From the NCBI RefSeq assembly GCF_003289955.1, contig NZ_QLZR01000001.1:558001-622000 (forward strand): a DNA stretch of 64,000 nucleotides. Reading direction: 5' to 3'. Origin of the DNA: Planococcus halotolerans (GTDB lineage Bacteria; Bacillota; Bacilli; Bacillales_A; Planococcaceae). The position numbers were made by a program, and so were the translations under genes. Within the stretch, counting starts at the first letter, position 1; each line of letters starts with the position of its first letter. Below are positions 42,047 through 50,728 of this stretch, piece by piece. The notes beneath the pieces are model-generated. The model saw only the letters and a list, made by a program, of their open reading frames with translations, was not told where the DNA came from and made no database searches.

Positions 42047-43501
42047 TCACAATATCGGCGAAACCAGCTTCGCAATGTCCTGTTTTGCCCTCTCCAGTAA
42101 TGATTGATTCTTGAATGTCTCTTTGGTCATCTCAACAGACAGCTTTTTATCCTGGAAAAAAACATTGGTCATTTCCAGCGTTGCGTCCACATCATATACA
42201 AAAGCATTCAACTCGAAGTTCAAAGCAAAACTGCGAATATCCATATTGGCCGACCCCACCGTATAGGCTTTTTCATCCACAATCAGTGTTTTGGCATGCA
42301 GAAATCCATTTTTATATTTAAAGACTCTGACTCCGTCCTGCACCAACTCGCGAACAAAGGAGAGCGTGGCGGAATGGACAAATATATGGTCAGCTTCATG
42401 TGGAACCATGATCTGTACATCGACTCCACTAAGGGCCGCTGTCTTTAAAGCATCCATAATGGATTTATCCGGAATAAAATAAGGCGTCTGCAGATAAACC
42501 GACTTACGCGCATGATAAATCATCTTCAAGAAGCCGTTTTTTATATCTTCGTGGGATACCAAAGGTCCGCTTTCGACAATCTGCATAGCTGGTCCTTCTT
42601 TACTTTCCATCTTCGGGAAATAATTTTCTCCGTACTTCATCGGATACTTATCATCTGCCTGATTCCAATCGATAAAAAATCGATTTTGGAGTGAATGAAC
42701 AATTTCCCCTTCGACACGAAGATGTGTATCCCGCCAGTAACCGAACTCTATTTTCTTCCCAACATACTCGTCGCCAATATTAAAGCCGCCAATATAGCCG
42801 ATTACGCCATCAACCACAACCAGTTTACGGTGATTGCGATGATTCAGCCTCGGGTTTATTCCTGCCAGAATTGCCGGAAGGAACGCTGTAGCCCTTCCTC
42901 CAGCTTCATTCAACTCATCAAAAAATTTCTTCGGCAAGTTTCTTGATCCCAAGTCATCATAAAGAAATAAAACTTTCACGCCTTGACGGGCTTTTTCCGT
43001 CAATAACGCCAGCAGCCGATTTCCCAGATCATCGTTTTTCACAATAAAATACTGCAGGTGGATATGGTCTTGTGCCTGTCGTATGTCTTCAAATAACGCT
43101 TCGAATTTCCTGGCACCATCGTTATAGATAACAACGTCCGAGGCCGTCGACAAAGGTGCACCTGTCCTTACCATATTCATTTGAATAATATCCTTCATTT
43201 CTTTAGCAACGGGTGAAAGATTTCGCAAATTATCCGTTTTAAGCTGTGTCAGCTGATGATCAACCATCTCCGTGAAATCGGAATTTTCATAGGCAGCGGG
43301 CCGTTGAAGCCTCTTTTGGTTAAACCGCTTTCCGAATAATAGGTATAGAATAAAACCGGCAACCGGTATGAAAAAAAGAATCAAGATCCATGCCCATGCT
43401 GATGAAGCCGATTTCCGCTCATAAAATAATATAAAAAACGCCAGTACTACATTCAAAATGATAAACAGATTACTTAAAGCGCTCCACCATTCAAATGAAA
43501 T
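42047..43501 (-). CDS. cls: cardiolipin synthase, probable ATT start
   Basis: A phospholipase D-family cardiolipin synthase that joins two phosphatidylglycerols. Two N-terminal membrane helices are followed by the two HKD motifs, HRKLVVVD and HAKTLIVD. The first ATG/TTG/GTG in frame (TTG, 43456) cuts the first helix short and has no ribosome binding site. Upstream in frame, AGGAGGG lies 6 bp before an ATT codon at 43501; starting there gives 484 residues, matching Bacillus ClsA length and adding the usual SNLFIILNVVLAFFIL helix. An AUU start is rare, so this start is inference, but the family assignment is firm. Confidence 0.9.
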   Translation of the reverse strand: MSFEWWSALSNLFIILNVVLAFFILFYERKSASSAWAWILILFFIPVAGFILYLLFGKRFNQKRLQRPAAYENSDFTEMVDHQLTQLKTDNLRNLSPVAKEMKDIIQMNMVRTGAPLSTASDVVIYNDGARKFEALFEDIRQAQDHIHLQYFIVKNDDLGNRLLALLTEKARQGVKVLFLYDDLGSRNLPKKFFDELNEAGGRATAFLPAILAGINPRLNHRNHRKLVVVDGVIGYIGGFNIGDEYVGKKIEFGYWRDTHLRVEGEIVHSLQNRFFIDWNQADDKYPMKYGENYFPKMESKEGPAMQIVESGPLVSHEDIKNGFLKMIYHARKSVYLQTPYFIPDKSIMDALKTAALSGVDVQIMVPHEADHIFVHSATLSFVRELVQDGVRVFKYKNGFLHAKTLIVDEKAYTVGSANMDIRSFALNFELNAFVYDVDATLEMTNVFFQDKKLSVEMTKETFKNQSLLERAKQDIAKLVSPIL

Positions 43502-43601
43502 CTTAATCCCTCCTCACATTCCGGCCATCTTCCCTTTTTATATTCATTCCATACCCCGACAGTCTTTGTTTTAAAGGTGTTTTGAAGAATTTTTTATAAA
43601 G

Positions 43602-43629
43602 AAAAAACCAACCGCATTGCCGCGATTGG
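43602..43629 (-). terminator. terminator of acidic lipoprotein gene 2
   Basis: On the minus strand CCAATCGC pairs with GCGGTTGG (one G-U pair) around 6 nt, followed by TTTTTTC. Confidence 0.8.
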
Positions 43630-43634
43630 CTCAC

Positions 43635-43829
43635 TCAGTCTTCCTCTTCCCCGTCTTCTTCGCCTTCTTTCGGCTCTTCTTCCGGAATTATTTCCTGTTC
43701 GCCTTCTTCTGGTGTTACATCGATATCTTCATCAGTAGGCTGTTCATCTTCAGCATCGCCACATGCAGCCAGCATACCGACAGACAGGAATGCAGCAGCT
43801 CCGAGTTTCATCCATTTGGCTTGAGCCAT
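43635..43829 (-). CDS. small acidic lipoprotein 2
   Basis: A 64-residue lipoprotein whose signal peptide MAQAKWMKLGAAAFLSVGML-AAC (lipidated C22) is nearly identical to that of lipoprotein 3 at 44022-44372. The mature part, about 42 residues, is mostly Glu and Asp (EEEPKEGEEDGEEED). It has a GGAGG ribosome binding site and its own terminator. Function unknown. Confidence 0.72.
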   Translation of the reverse strand: MAQAKWMKLGAAAFLSVGMLAACGDAEDEQPTDEDIDVTPEEGEQEIIPEEEPKEGEEDGEEED

Positions 43830-43974
43830 TTGAACTCCTCCTTTTTCAAGTCAGTTTCTCTATGGTGTTCCTTTACCCCTTATGCTTGGGTTAAACACAT
43901 ATAGATAGGAGCTAACGGCAACTATTACAGTCATTCTTCACTTTCAGCCACTCTGCTCGAACGAGTAATTTGGA

Positions 43975-44009
43975 AAACAGCGGACTGGAATTTTCCAGTC
44001 CGCTGCTTT
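43975..44009 (-). terminator. terminator of acidic lipoprotein gene 3
   Basis: CAGCGGACTGGAA and TTCCAGTCCGCTG form a 13-bp stem with a 2-nt loop; TTTTCC follows on the minus strand. Confidence 0.82.
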
Positions 44010-44021
44010 ATTTATTGCTGA

Positions 44022-44372
44022 TTAGTTTTCTGCATCTTCTTCTGTATCTTCTGTATCACTGGAAGCATCGCTTTCGCTGTCACTGCTGGAGTCAGAATCG
44101 GAATCCGAATCGCTCTCTGATTCGCTGCCCGAATCAGATTCACTATTCGATTCACTGTCTGTTTCAGATTCGCTGTCGGTATCGACATTGACATCTGTAT
44201 CTCCACTGTCTCCTTCACCGCCATCATCCGATGGTACGACAGTACCGCTGTCTTCGTCATCTTCAACATTTATATCCTGCTCTACATCTGGATCGTCATC
44301 TCCGCAAGCTGTCAGCATACCTACAGAAAGGAAAGCTGCCGCTCCTAGTTTCAACCATTTTGCTTGTGCCAT
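44022..44372 (-). CDS. small acidic lipoprotein 3 with Ser-Asp repeats
   Basis: A 116-residue lipoprotein with the signal peptide MAQAKWLKLGAAAFLSVGML-TAC (C22), differing from lipoprotein 2 at only two or three residues. The mature chain is acidic and from about residue 65 consists of Ser-Asp/Ser-Glu repeats (SESDSGSESESDSDSDSD), reminiscent of SD-repeat stalks of staphylococcal surface proteins but lipid-anchored and without a binding domain. Function unknown; a highly negative surface brush or cation binder is possible. Confidence 0.72.
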   Translation of the reverse strand: MAQAKWLKLGAAAFLSVGMLTACGDDDPDVEQDINVEDDEDSGTVVPSDDGGEGDSGDTDVNVDTDSESETDSESNSESDSGSESESDSDSDSDSSSDSESDASSDTEDTEEDAEN

Positions 44373-44506
44373 AATCAGTTCCTCCTCGGTTTCTCGTACT
44401 TTATCCTTATAAAATAACTATACCCGGAGAATACTGGTTAAAACTTTTTATTATTTGTAATTAATATCCAATTATCAGATGCTGTTTTTTGTATAATACC
44501 TGCTCT

Positions 44507-45691
44507 TCAATTACCCCAAGCAGTATTCCGTTTTCTCAAACGGCCATAATACGCCCATATCCGCACGATGAATGTGCCGAAAATTAGAATGGCGATGATG
44601 AATAAGCCGCTGCTGCTCCAGGACAGCCAGTCCTGGATTGTATCTGCTCTGTTTATATTCCCTATGATGAAATAAATATAAAAAGCCACAAGCGGCGAGA
44701 ACATCACCGTATACGTAATCGCGATTCTCTTCGCGTGTTTTAGGCGACTGCTTTGATCACTGTACAGTTGTGGCCGTTCTTCACCTTCATCATAAGCTTT
44801 GCTCCAGATCGTCCACTTCTCCATATTCGAGAATGACGTGAATTCTTCATTCCATCCCGCTTCCCGGTGGATAGCAAAATAACTTTGAGTCGGTCCTCTT
44901 TGGTAATCTACACGGTAAGCGATTCGACGGGGTTCGCCTTTGGTGAAGTGAAAGATGGTTCCGATTTTATTGACCCGATGAAGGTTCAAACCGCGCTGTT
45001 CCATCGACTCCAGCCAATGTTCCATTTTGTCAGGCGAATACATCCAGCTGAATTTCACCTTCGTCACCCAGCGCCTTGCCTTCTTCAATTCCTTTTCACT
45101 CTGCTGGTCTATTTCATCGACAGGCCAGAAGCCAGCTGTCGTTCCATCGAGTCCCTTATTAGTTCCGGTGATTTTGGCAATCGAATAGATTCCGAGAACC
45201 ATGCTTCCAAAAAGGATAGCGAAGAATATAAATGTTAGGATCCACAGAGGGCTTTCTACGATATTACTGCCTCCATCCTGTCTCCAGGAAGAAGCGAGCA
45301 TTGAAATATTCGCCATCAGTATACCGGCGACATAAAACGAAGTTCCGTAAAAAATGTATGTAATCATCCGGTTATGCTTAATGATTCCATGACGAATCGG
45401 GGATGTTTTAATAACGCTTTCGGGTTGCTCATTAAAAGTGAACTCCCAGTTACCGGCACTCGCAGCCTTTTTCCAGCCTTCATCCTGGAGCGTTTTCGGT
45501 AATACTGACGAACTCAGCTTGTCATAGGCTATGCGATACACCCGTTTTGCCGGTTCCCGCTCCTGAAAATAAAAGCAGCGCGTCCAGCGGTTTAATCGCT
45601 CAAATACTAATCCTTTTGCGGCCATGTCCGAAAGCCACGTTTCTGTCTTTTGCACATCGTAACTCCAAAAAGTCCTGTACACTTTCTTCAT
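44507..45691 (-). CDS. DUF2812 membrane protein (tandem domains)
   Basis: A 394-residue protein with two DUF2812 cytosolic segments (about 1-95 and 210-300; note the paired patterns WSYDVQKTETWLSDMAAKGL and WMYSPDKMEHWLESMEQRGL), each followed by a pair of transmembrane helices. DUF2812 genes usually sit behind a PadR regulator, as here; the start overlaps the padR stop by 4 bp (ATGA). Function is not established; a role in membrane stress response is suggested by the regulator pairing. Confidence 0.8.
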   Translation of the reverse strand: MKKVYRTFWSYDVQKTETWLSDMAAKGLVFERLNRWTRCFYFQEREPAKRVYRIAYDKLSSSVLPKTLQDEGWKKAASAGNWEFTFNEQPESVIKTSPIRHGIIKHNRMITYIFYGTSFYVAGILMANISMLASSWRQDGGSNIVESPLWILTFIFFAILFGSMVLGIYSIAKITGTNKGLDGTTAGFWPVDEIDQQSEKELKKARRWVTKVKFSWMYSPDKMEHWLESMEQRGLNLHRVNKIGTIFHFTKGEPRRIAYRVDYQRGPTQSYFAIHREAGWNEEFTSFSNMEKWTIWSKAYDEGEERPQLYSDQSSRLKHAKRIAITYTVMFSPLVAFYIYFIIGNINRADTIQDWLSWSSSGLFIIAILIFGTFIVRIWAYYGRLRKRNTAWGN

Positions 45692-46017
45692 TCGAATCCC
45701 CCCTCGTAAGCAATAGCGTTGCGATGTACTTCTTTGACCCTCGTTATTTCCGCCTTCATCAATTCCTTGCCGGCGTCGGTAATTTCGTAGACCGTCTTCC
45801 GCTGTTCATCGGCGAATACCGTGATCACGCCGTCTTTCTGCATTTTGGTCAACGTGCCATACACCGTTCCGGATCCAAGTACCAGGCGGCCGGTTGTGAT
45901 TTCTTCCACATGCTTGACGATGCCGTAGCCGTGCCGGGGCTCGGTAAGAGATAATAAAATATAGAAAGCCGTTTCTGTCATCGGCACATATTTCTTCAGC
46001 ATTTTTTGGATTTCCAC
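45688..46017 (-). CDS. PadR-family transcriptional regulator
   Basis: A 109-residue winged-helix regulator of the PadR-s1/YqjI-like type: helix-turn-helix with PRHGYGIVKHVEEITTGRLVLGSGTVYGTLTKMQKDGVI landmarks and a short C-terminal helix for dimerisation. It begins with GTG 6 bp after AGAGGG. It overlaps the DUF2812 gene start (ATGA), and a near-perfect 19-bp palindrome lies 36 bp upstream of its start, so it likely represses its own operon. Ligand unknown. Confidence 0.87.
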   Translation of the reverse strand: MEIQKMLKKYVPMTETAFYILLSLTEPRHGYGIVKHVEEITTGRLVLGSGTVYGTLTKMQKDGVITVFADEQRKTVYEITDAGKELMKAEITRVKEVHRNAIAYEGGFE

Positions 46018-46052
46018 GGACAGCCCTCTTCTTTACTATGTCATACCTTGAC

Positions 46053-46071
46053 TATATCACGTCGTGACATA
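46053..46071. promoter_or_regulatory. candidate PadR operator
   Basis: TATATCACGTCGTGACATA is a 19-bp odd palindrome (TATrTCACG-w-CGTGAyATA), perfect except for one symmetric pair, between the padR start and the repeat array. PadR operators commonly have such dyads. Confidence 0.65.
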
Positions 46072-46117
46072 GTGTGGGAATCTTTTTTTATAAATGCATG
46101 ATTTTGAGGAGTTATCA

Positions 46118-46215
46118 TTTATCGCGGATTTTTGACGGTTTATCGCCGATTTTTTTGGGTTTATCGGCGATTTTTAGACGTTTATCAGCGATTTTTTCCG
46201 GTTTATCGGCGATTC
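46118..46215. repeat. 21-bp periodic array, unit TTTATCRGCGATTT (5 copies)
   Basis: TTTATC begins at 46118, 46139, 46160, 46181 and 46202, exactly 21 bp apart, each followed by a GCGATTT-like core and about 7 variable bases. It is the same unit as at 36485 and 60821, in the same orientation, and lies downstream of the flavodoxin gene and upstream of padR. Confidence 0.9.
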
Positions 46216-46255
46216 ACCATAAAACCGTCAAAAAAAACGCAAAGCAACTCTACTT

Positions 46256-46744
46256 TCAAGTCGCTTTGCGTTTTCTCATTTTATCAGTATCCATCAGTCG
46301 CCTGCTCACCGCTTCGACAAACTTTTCACACCGCGCCAAATCTGTTTCCTGCGGCATCAGTTCAATCTTCAAAGTCGCAGCTAGATTGGTATGGACATAC
46401 AGCATGTCCCGAAAGCGGTTGACCGCTCCGCAGAATTCCGAAAAGAAGCTGTCACCTGTCCCGAACACAGCCGTTACCAGTTCGGGACGCTGCAATTCTT
46501 CAAAGGCTTCAAACAGTTCCTGTATTTCTGCCGGAATTTCGCCGCTTCCCCATGTATACGTGCCGATGACAACTATATCGTAACGTCTGAGTTTATTTAC
46601 ATCAAATTGATTGATCTCGCAGACGTCCGGCAAGAAACCCTTAGCCTGAAAGCATTCCGCTAAAACTTCAGCCACTGCCTGTGTATTCCCTGTTACAGAT
46701 GCATACACGATGGCGATTCTATAATCACAATTCATCAAACCCAT
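46256..46744 (-). CDS. flavodoxin, third gene of the RNR operon
   Basis: A 162-residue flavodoxin-fold protein with the FMN phosphate loop YASVTGNTQ and the isoalloxazine loops TYTWGSGEIP and VFGTGDSFF. It starts inside the end of nrdB (20-bp overlap; a second ATG at 46735 is an alternative start). It is longer than NrdI (about 120-130 residues) and of the true flavodoxin type, so it may be an electron donor for assembling or repairing the NrdB radical cofactor. That role is inferred from position only. Confidence 0.82.
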   Translation of the reverse strand: MGLMNCDYRIAIVYASVTGNTQAVAEVLAECFQAKGFLPDVCEINQFDVNKLRRYDIVVIGTYTWGSGEIPAEIQELFEAFEELQRPELVTAVFGTGDSFFSEFCGAVNRFRDMLYVHTNLAATLKIELMPQETDLARCEKFVEAVSRRLMDTDKMRKRKAT

Positions 46745-47771
46745 TGGACTGGGACACTTTCGAATACGTACGCGACTTCTGTTCGAAGAAATCCGATTTT
46801 GTGCCGTTCATCATGTCATCGCCGAATACCTGGATCCATGGCATCGGATTGCTGCGCTCTTCGTAGAGATTTTTCATGCCCAGCTGACGCAATCGTTTAT
46901 TCGCAAGGTATTCGACGTAATCACCGAATTCATCCAGATCGAGTCCTTCAATATCAGCCAGAATGTACTCGGCCCATTCCTTTTCAAGCTGCACCGCCTG
47001 ATCGACTGTCCGGTAAATATAGTCGATATTCTCTTCATTGTTTAACTCAGGATTCTCCGTCAATAGGATCCGGACGAATTGTCCGATGAAATAAGCATGC
47101 TGCATCTCGTCGCGCTGAATATAGCTGATCATCGTGCTCGTCTTCAGCATCTTCTGCTGGCGCGCCAGGTGATAGAAAAATGCGAAGCCGGCATAGAAAT
47201 AAATGCCCTCGAGATTGATGGAATTGATGCCCAGCTTGAATAAGCTCTGCGGCGTCGGGTTCTGGCGGAACTCCTCGTAAGCGTCGAGGATCAAATCATT
47301 GCGTTTCCGCACGACCGGATCGCTCTTTGCCTGGTCGAAGCGTGCGTTTTGCTCCGCCACTGACACAAGCGAACTCAGAATATAGGAATACGATTCGTTA
47401 TGGACCGCTTCCTGCTGGGAAATGACCGCGAAGATTGCTTTGAAACTTGAGTCGGTCACATAGTCCATCGCCATCGTCATCGTCGGCGTCTGCAGACTGT
47501 CGAGCGATGCCAGCTGTGTATTGATCCGGAGGAAAACGTCCCGCTCTGTGTCACTCAAGTGGTCCCATTGCTTGATATCGTCCTGCATATTGATTTCCTG
47601 CGCTTTCCAGAAATTCGACAGCAGCGTTTGATACAGATCGTACATTTGTGGATAGGCGATATCGTTCCAGTTCAATAAACCCGACGATTTGCCGTTCAGG
47701 ATGCCTGTCGATTTATTTGGATGCTCAGGGTTGAGCAGTTTGATCTTTGTTAAAGGTGTATCGATTGCCAT
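46725..47771 (-). CDS. nrdB: class I ribonucleotide reductase, beta subunit
   Basis: A 348-residue R2 protein that holds the dimetal site and tyrosyl radical. The pattern matches active R2: D91, E121 and H124 (EAVHNES), radical tyrosine Y128, and the second set in INLEGIYF and IQRDEMQHA. Residue numbers use the ATG at 47771, chosen because AGGGAGG lies 7 bp upstream (an ATG immediately before it is possible). It follows nrdA by 13 bp. Whether the site is di-iron or dimanganese cannot be told from sequence. Confidence 0.92.
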   Translation of the reverse strand: MAIDTPLTKIKLLNPEHPNKSTGILNGKSSGLLNWNDIAYPQMYDLYQTLLSNFWKAQEINMQDDIKQWDHLSDTERDVFLRINTQLASLDSLQTPTMTMAMDYVTDSSFKAIFAVISQQEAVHNESYSYILSSLVSVAEQNARFDQAKSDPVVRKRNDLILDAYEEFRQNPTPQSLFKLGINSINLEGIYFYAGFAFFYHLARQQKMLKTSTMISYIQRDEMQHAYFIGQFVRILLTENPELNNEENIDYIYRTVDQAVQLEKEWAEYILADIEGLDLDEFGDYVEYLANKRLRQLGMKNLYEERSNPMPWIQVFGDDMMNGTKSDFFEQKSRTYSKVSQSNGFDEL

Positions 47772-47784
47772 CATAAGTCCTCCC

Positions 47785-50067
47785 TCAGCTTTGGCACGCT
47801 TCGCATTCTTCGATTTCTGCCTGCGAAGTGCTGCGTACATAATAAGTCGTTTTCAATCCCTGCTGCCATGCTTCCAGGTGAAGCTCCAGCAATTCCTTCG
47901 CCTTTACAGTGTGCGGCACATACAGATTGAAGCTGATTGCCTGGTCGATATGGCGCTGCCTTGCAGCGTTCTGGCGGATGCTCCATTTCTGGTCCAGTAC
48001 ATGGCGGGCGCGGCGGTAATAATCGTACGTCCGGTGATCAAGATCCGGTGCCGTCACTTTAAATTTGAAGTTCTTCTTCTCTTCCGCATATTCCACGGCA
48101 TAGAGCGGATCAATGCCATCTGTGGAGCCACCGATTTTCGCTGTCGACGAGTTCGGAGCCACGGCCATCATCCAGCCGTTCCGCACGCCGTTCTCTGCAA
48201 TTTCTTGTTGCAGCTCCTGCCATTTCTCGCCTTCATAGCCTTTACGGGTGAAATACTCGCCCGTCTGCCATTCTGAACCTTCGAATTCCCGATAGCTGCC
48301 TTTTTCTTTCGCCAGTTCCATCGACGAACGGATTGAGTGATAAGCAATTTCTTCATATAATTTGTCCGCAAATTCAACGGCTTGATCTGTCTCCCAGTGA
48401 ATGCCTTCAAGTGCCAGAAGGTGATGCCAGCCGAAAGTTCCCAAGCCAACTGCGCGATATTTTTTATTTGTGGCTTCTGCCTGTCCTACAGAAATAGTGT
48501 TCAAATCGATGACATTATCAAGCATACGCATTTGAATCGGGACCAATCGCTCCAGCACATCCGCTTTTACGGCGCGTGGCAAATTGATCGATGACAGATT
48601 ACAGACCACAAAGTCACCCGGTTTGCGCACCATTACGAGATTTCCGTCTTCGTCCGTGAATTCTTTGACAATTGTTGTCGCTGACATGTTTTGCGTTATT
48701 TCGCTGCACAAATTACTGCAGTAAATCGACGTCAACCCGCGGCCGCGCAGATGCTTGTTCGGATTCTGGCGGTTGACTTCGTCGCGGTAGAACATATACG
48801 GCGTACCTGTTTCAAGCTGCGACACCATAATGCGTGCCATGATGTCCATTGCCCGGTACGTCTTTCTCGGCAATAACGGATTAGAAACCGCTTCTTCATA
48901 TTTTTCGGTGAAGTAGGCACGGTCGGTATCATCATAGAAATCCTCCAGACCAAGTGCGTTGCCGTTCGCATCTTTCCAGCCCATCACTTGTTTTACCTGA
49001 TGCGGGCAGAATGTATTCCATTCGCCGACACTGCGGCCATTTTCATCAGTTTCCTTCAATTTCTCCATAAACAAATCGGGAATCGAAACACCAGTGAAAA
49101 TGTCGTGCGCTTTGCGGCGCTCATCGCCATTATTCGTTTTCAGGTCCAGGAAGCCGTTCATGATGTCTTTATGGAAAACGTCCAGGTAAACTGCTACCGC
49201 TCCCTGACGCTGTCCAAGCTGATCGACGCTGACCGCCGTGTCATTGACCAGGCGGATCCACGGGATGACACCGGAGGAATTGCCTTTGAATTTCTTGATG
49301 TCCGATCCAAGCGCGCGCACTTTTCCGTAATAGATTCCGAGTCCGCCGCCGTCTTTGCTGAGACGTGCGATGTCCCAGTTGTTCAGGTAGATGCCGTCCA
49401 GCGAATCATCCACCGTGTCGATAAAGCAGGAAGACAATTGGCCGAAACTTTTGCCGGCATTTGATAGGGTCGGCGTCGCCACCGTCATATACAGATTACT
49501 CATTGCCCAATATGCTTCACGAACAAGTTCCGTCCGCTTGTCAGCCGGCTCATTCTGCATCAGCGCCATGGCGATGATCAAAAATCTCTCCTGCGGCAAT
49601 TCGTGAAGATTTCCTTCGTAATCTTTTGCCAAATAGCGGTCCGCCAAAAGGAACAGTCCGATGTAATTGAATAATTGGTCGCGTTCCGGCTCAATCACTG
49701 CACCGAGTTCCCGGATTTCCGCTTCCGAATAAGCTGTCAATAAGTCATTCGAATAAATGCCGATACGGGAGAGTTTTTCAACAAGGCGATAAAAATCACC
49801 GTATTTCTCCTGTGATTCATAACCGCGGCTTGCGGCCGCCTGCCGATAAAGCTCGCTGCAATAAAGTTCTGCTGCGAGGAATGTCCATTTCGGTTCATCC
49901 ATCGAAATGCGGTTCAAGGCATAAAGCATGGATTGTTCCGTGTCGATCTTGCCATCCAGCTCTCCGATTTTATTGCGCAATGCCGTGGTATCGAGTCCAT
50001 GCAACTGCTCGGCACGCTCCAACGCTTTTTCGACTGCATCCATTTCTGTTGAGATTCCCATTTTCAT
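47785..50067 (-). CDS. nrdA: class I ribonucleotide reductase, alpha subunit (no N-terminal ATP cone)
   Basis: A 760-residue catalytic subunit that reduces ribonucleoside diphosphates. Active-site cysteines are in LSSCFID, SNLCSEI (radical Cys) and VVCNLSSIN; the tyrosine relay (TTYYVRS) and C-terminal CEACQS shuttle thiols end the chain. The N terminus enters the R1 domain after only about 50 residues, so no full ATP-cone is present and allosteric activity control by dATP is probably lacking. It starts immediately after the thioesterase stop, and the operon lies behind a B12 riboswitch and NrdR boxes. Confidence 0.93.
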   Translation of the reverse strand: MKMGISTEMDAVEKALERAEQLHGLDTTALRNKIGELDGKIDTEQSMLYALNRISMDEPKWTFLAAELYCSELYRQAAASRGYESQEKYGDFYRLVEKLSRIGIYSNDLLTAYSEAEIRELGAVIEPERDQLFNYIGLFLLADRYLAKDYEGNLHELPQERFLIIAMALMQNEPADKRTELVREAYWAMSNLYMTVATPTLSNAGKSFGQLSSCFIDTVDDSLDGIYLNNWDIARLSKDGGGLGIYYGKVRALGSDIKKFKGNSSGVIPWIRLVNDTAVSVDQLGQRQGAVAVYLDVFHKDIMNGFLDLKTNNGDERRKAHDIFTGVSIPDLFMEKLKETDENGRSVGEWNTFCPHQVKQVMGWKDANGNALGLEDFYDDTDRAYFTEKYEEAVSNPLLPRKTYRAMDIMARIMVSQLETGTPYMFYRDEVNRQNPNKHLRGRGLTSIYCSNLCSEITQNMSATTIVKEFTDEDGNLVMVRKPGDFVVCNLSSINLPRAVKADVLERLVPIQMRMLDNVIDLNTISVGQAEATNKKYRAVGLGTFGWHHLLALEGIHWETDQAVEFADKLYEEIAYHSIRSSMELAKEKGSYREFEGSEWQTGEYFTRKGYEGEKWQELQQEIAENGVRNGWMMAVAPNSSTAKIGGSTDGIDPLYAVEYAEEKKNFKFKVTAPDLDHRTYDYYRRARHVLDQKWSIRQNAARQRHIDQAISFNLYVPHTVKAKELLELHLEAWQQGLKTTYYVRSTSQAEIEECEACQS

Positions 50068-50068
50068 G

Positions 50069-50554
50069 TTAGATCAGCTCCTTCGCAAATTCGTTCAGTT
50101 TCATGCGGCGTTCTTTTCTCGCCTGTGCGTTCTTGAATAAATGCTTCTCTTTGTCTGTTTCAGGAATGACACCTGGAACAGGAGTCGGCTTGCCGTTTCC
50201 ATCCACAGCTACCATCGTCAAAATGGCGGTTGTCGTCAGCGTCCGTCCGCGCGTTTCAATATCCTGGCATTCCGCTTTTACATACACTTCCATCGAAGTC
50301 CGGCCTGTTGAAATGACTACGCCTTCCAATATCAGCACATTTCCAATCCGTGCCGATGAAAGGAAATTGACCGTATCAATCGATGCTGTCACCACGACTT
50401 TCCCGCTGTGCTTCATCGCCGTGATTGCTGCAATTTCATCAATATAGGCAAGCACCGTTCCACCGAAAATCGTGCCCATGTGATTCGTATCCGGCGGCAG
50501 CACCAACCTCGTTTGAATTGTCCTTGATATGCCTGCTGAAATTTGCTGTTCCAT
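50069..50554 (-). CDS. hotdog-fold acyl-CoA thioesterase (YkhA-like)
   Basis: A 161-residue acyl-CoA thioesterase of the YkhA/cytosolic type, with the PPDTNHMGTIFGGTVLAYID signature (substrate loop and catalytic Asn/Asp region) and NFLSSARIGN. The second in-frame ATG at 50554 is better spaced from AAAGGATGG than the first at 50566. Its stop is 1 bp from the nrdA start, so it is the first gene of the riboswitch-controlled operon. Why a thioesterase should respond to B12 is unclear; it may simply be carried by the operon. Confidence 0.85.
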   Translation of the reverse strand: MEQQISAGISRTIQTRLVLPPDTNHMGTIFGGTVLAYIDEIAAITAMKHSGKVVVTASIDTVNFLSSARIGNVLILEGVVISTGRTSMEVYVKAECQDIETRGRTLTTTAILTMVAVDGNGKPTPVPGVIPETDKEKHLFKNAQARKERRMKLNEFAKELI

Positions 50555-50591
50555 ATTCCATTCCATCCTTTCGAATAAAAAACAAACATAG

Positions 50592-50624
50592 AAAAACCCA
50601 TCTTCTCTCTGGAGAAGATGGGTT
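50592..50624 (-). terminator. expression-platform terminator of the cobalamin riboswitch
   Basis: A 13-bp perfect stem AACCCATCTTCTC/GAGAAGATGGGTT with a 4-nt loop and T-run on the minus strand, between the aptamer and the thioesterase start. An alternative hairpin (CGGTG/CACCG) lies between aptamer and terminator at about 50665-50690. Confidence 0.9.
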
Positions 50625-50728
50625 GAGTAAACGCAGCATTAAAGGAAAGTCACGGTGGCAAAAAACACCGCTTCCTGTTAAGACCATCGTTACACCCCCC
50701 AGCTCCCGGAGAAGGCAATTAACATATA

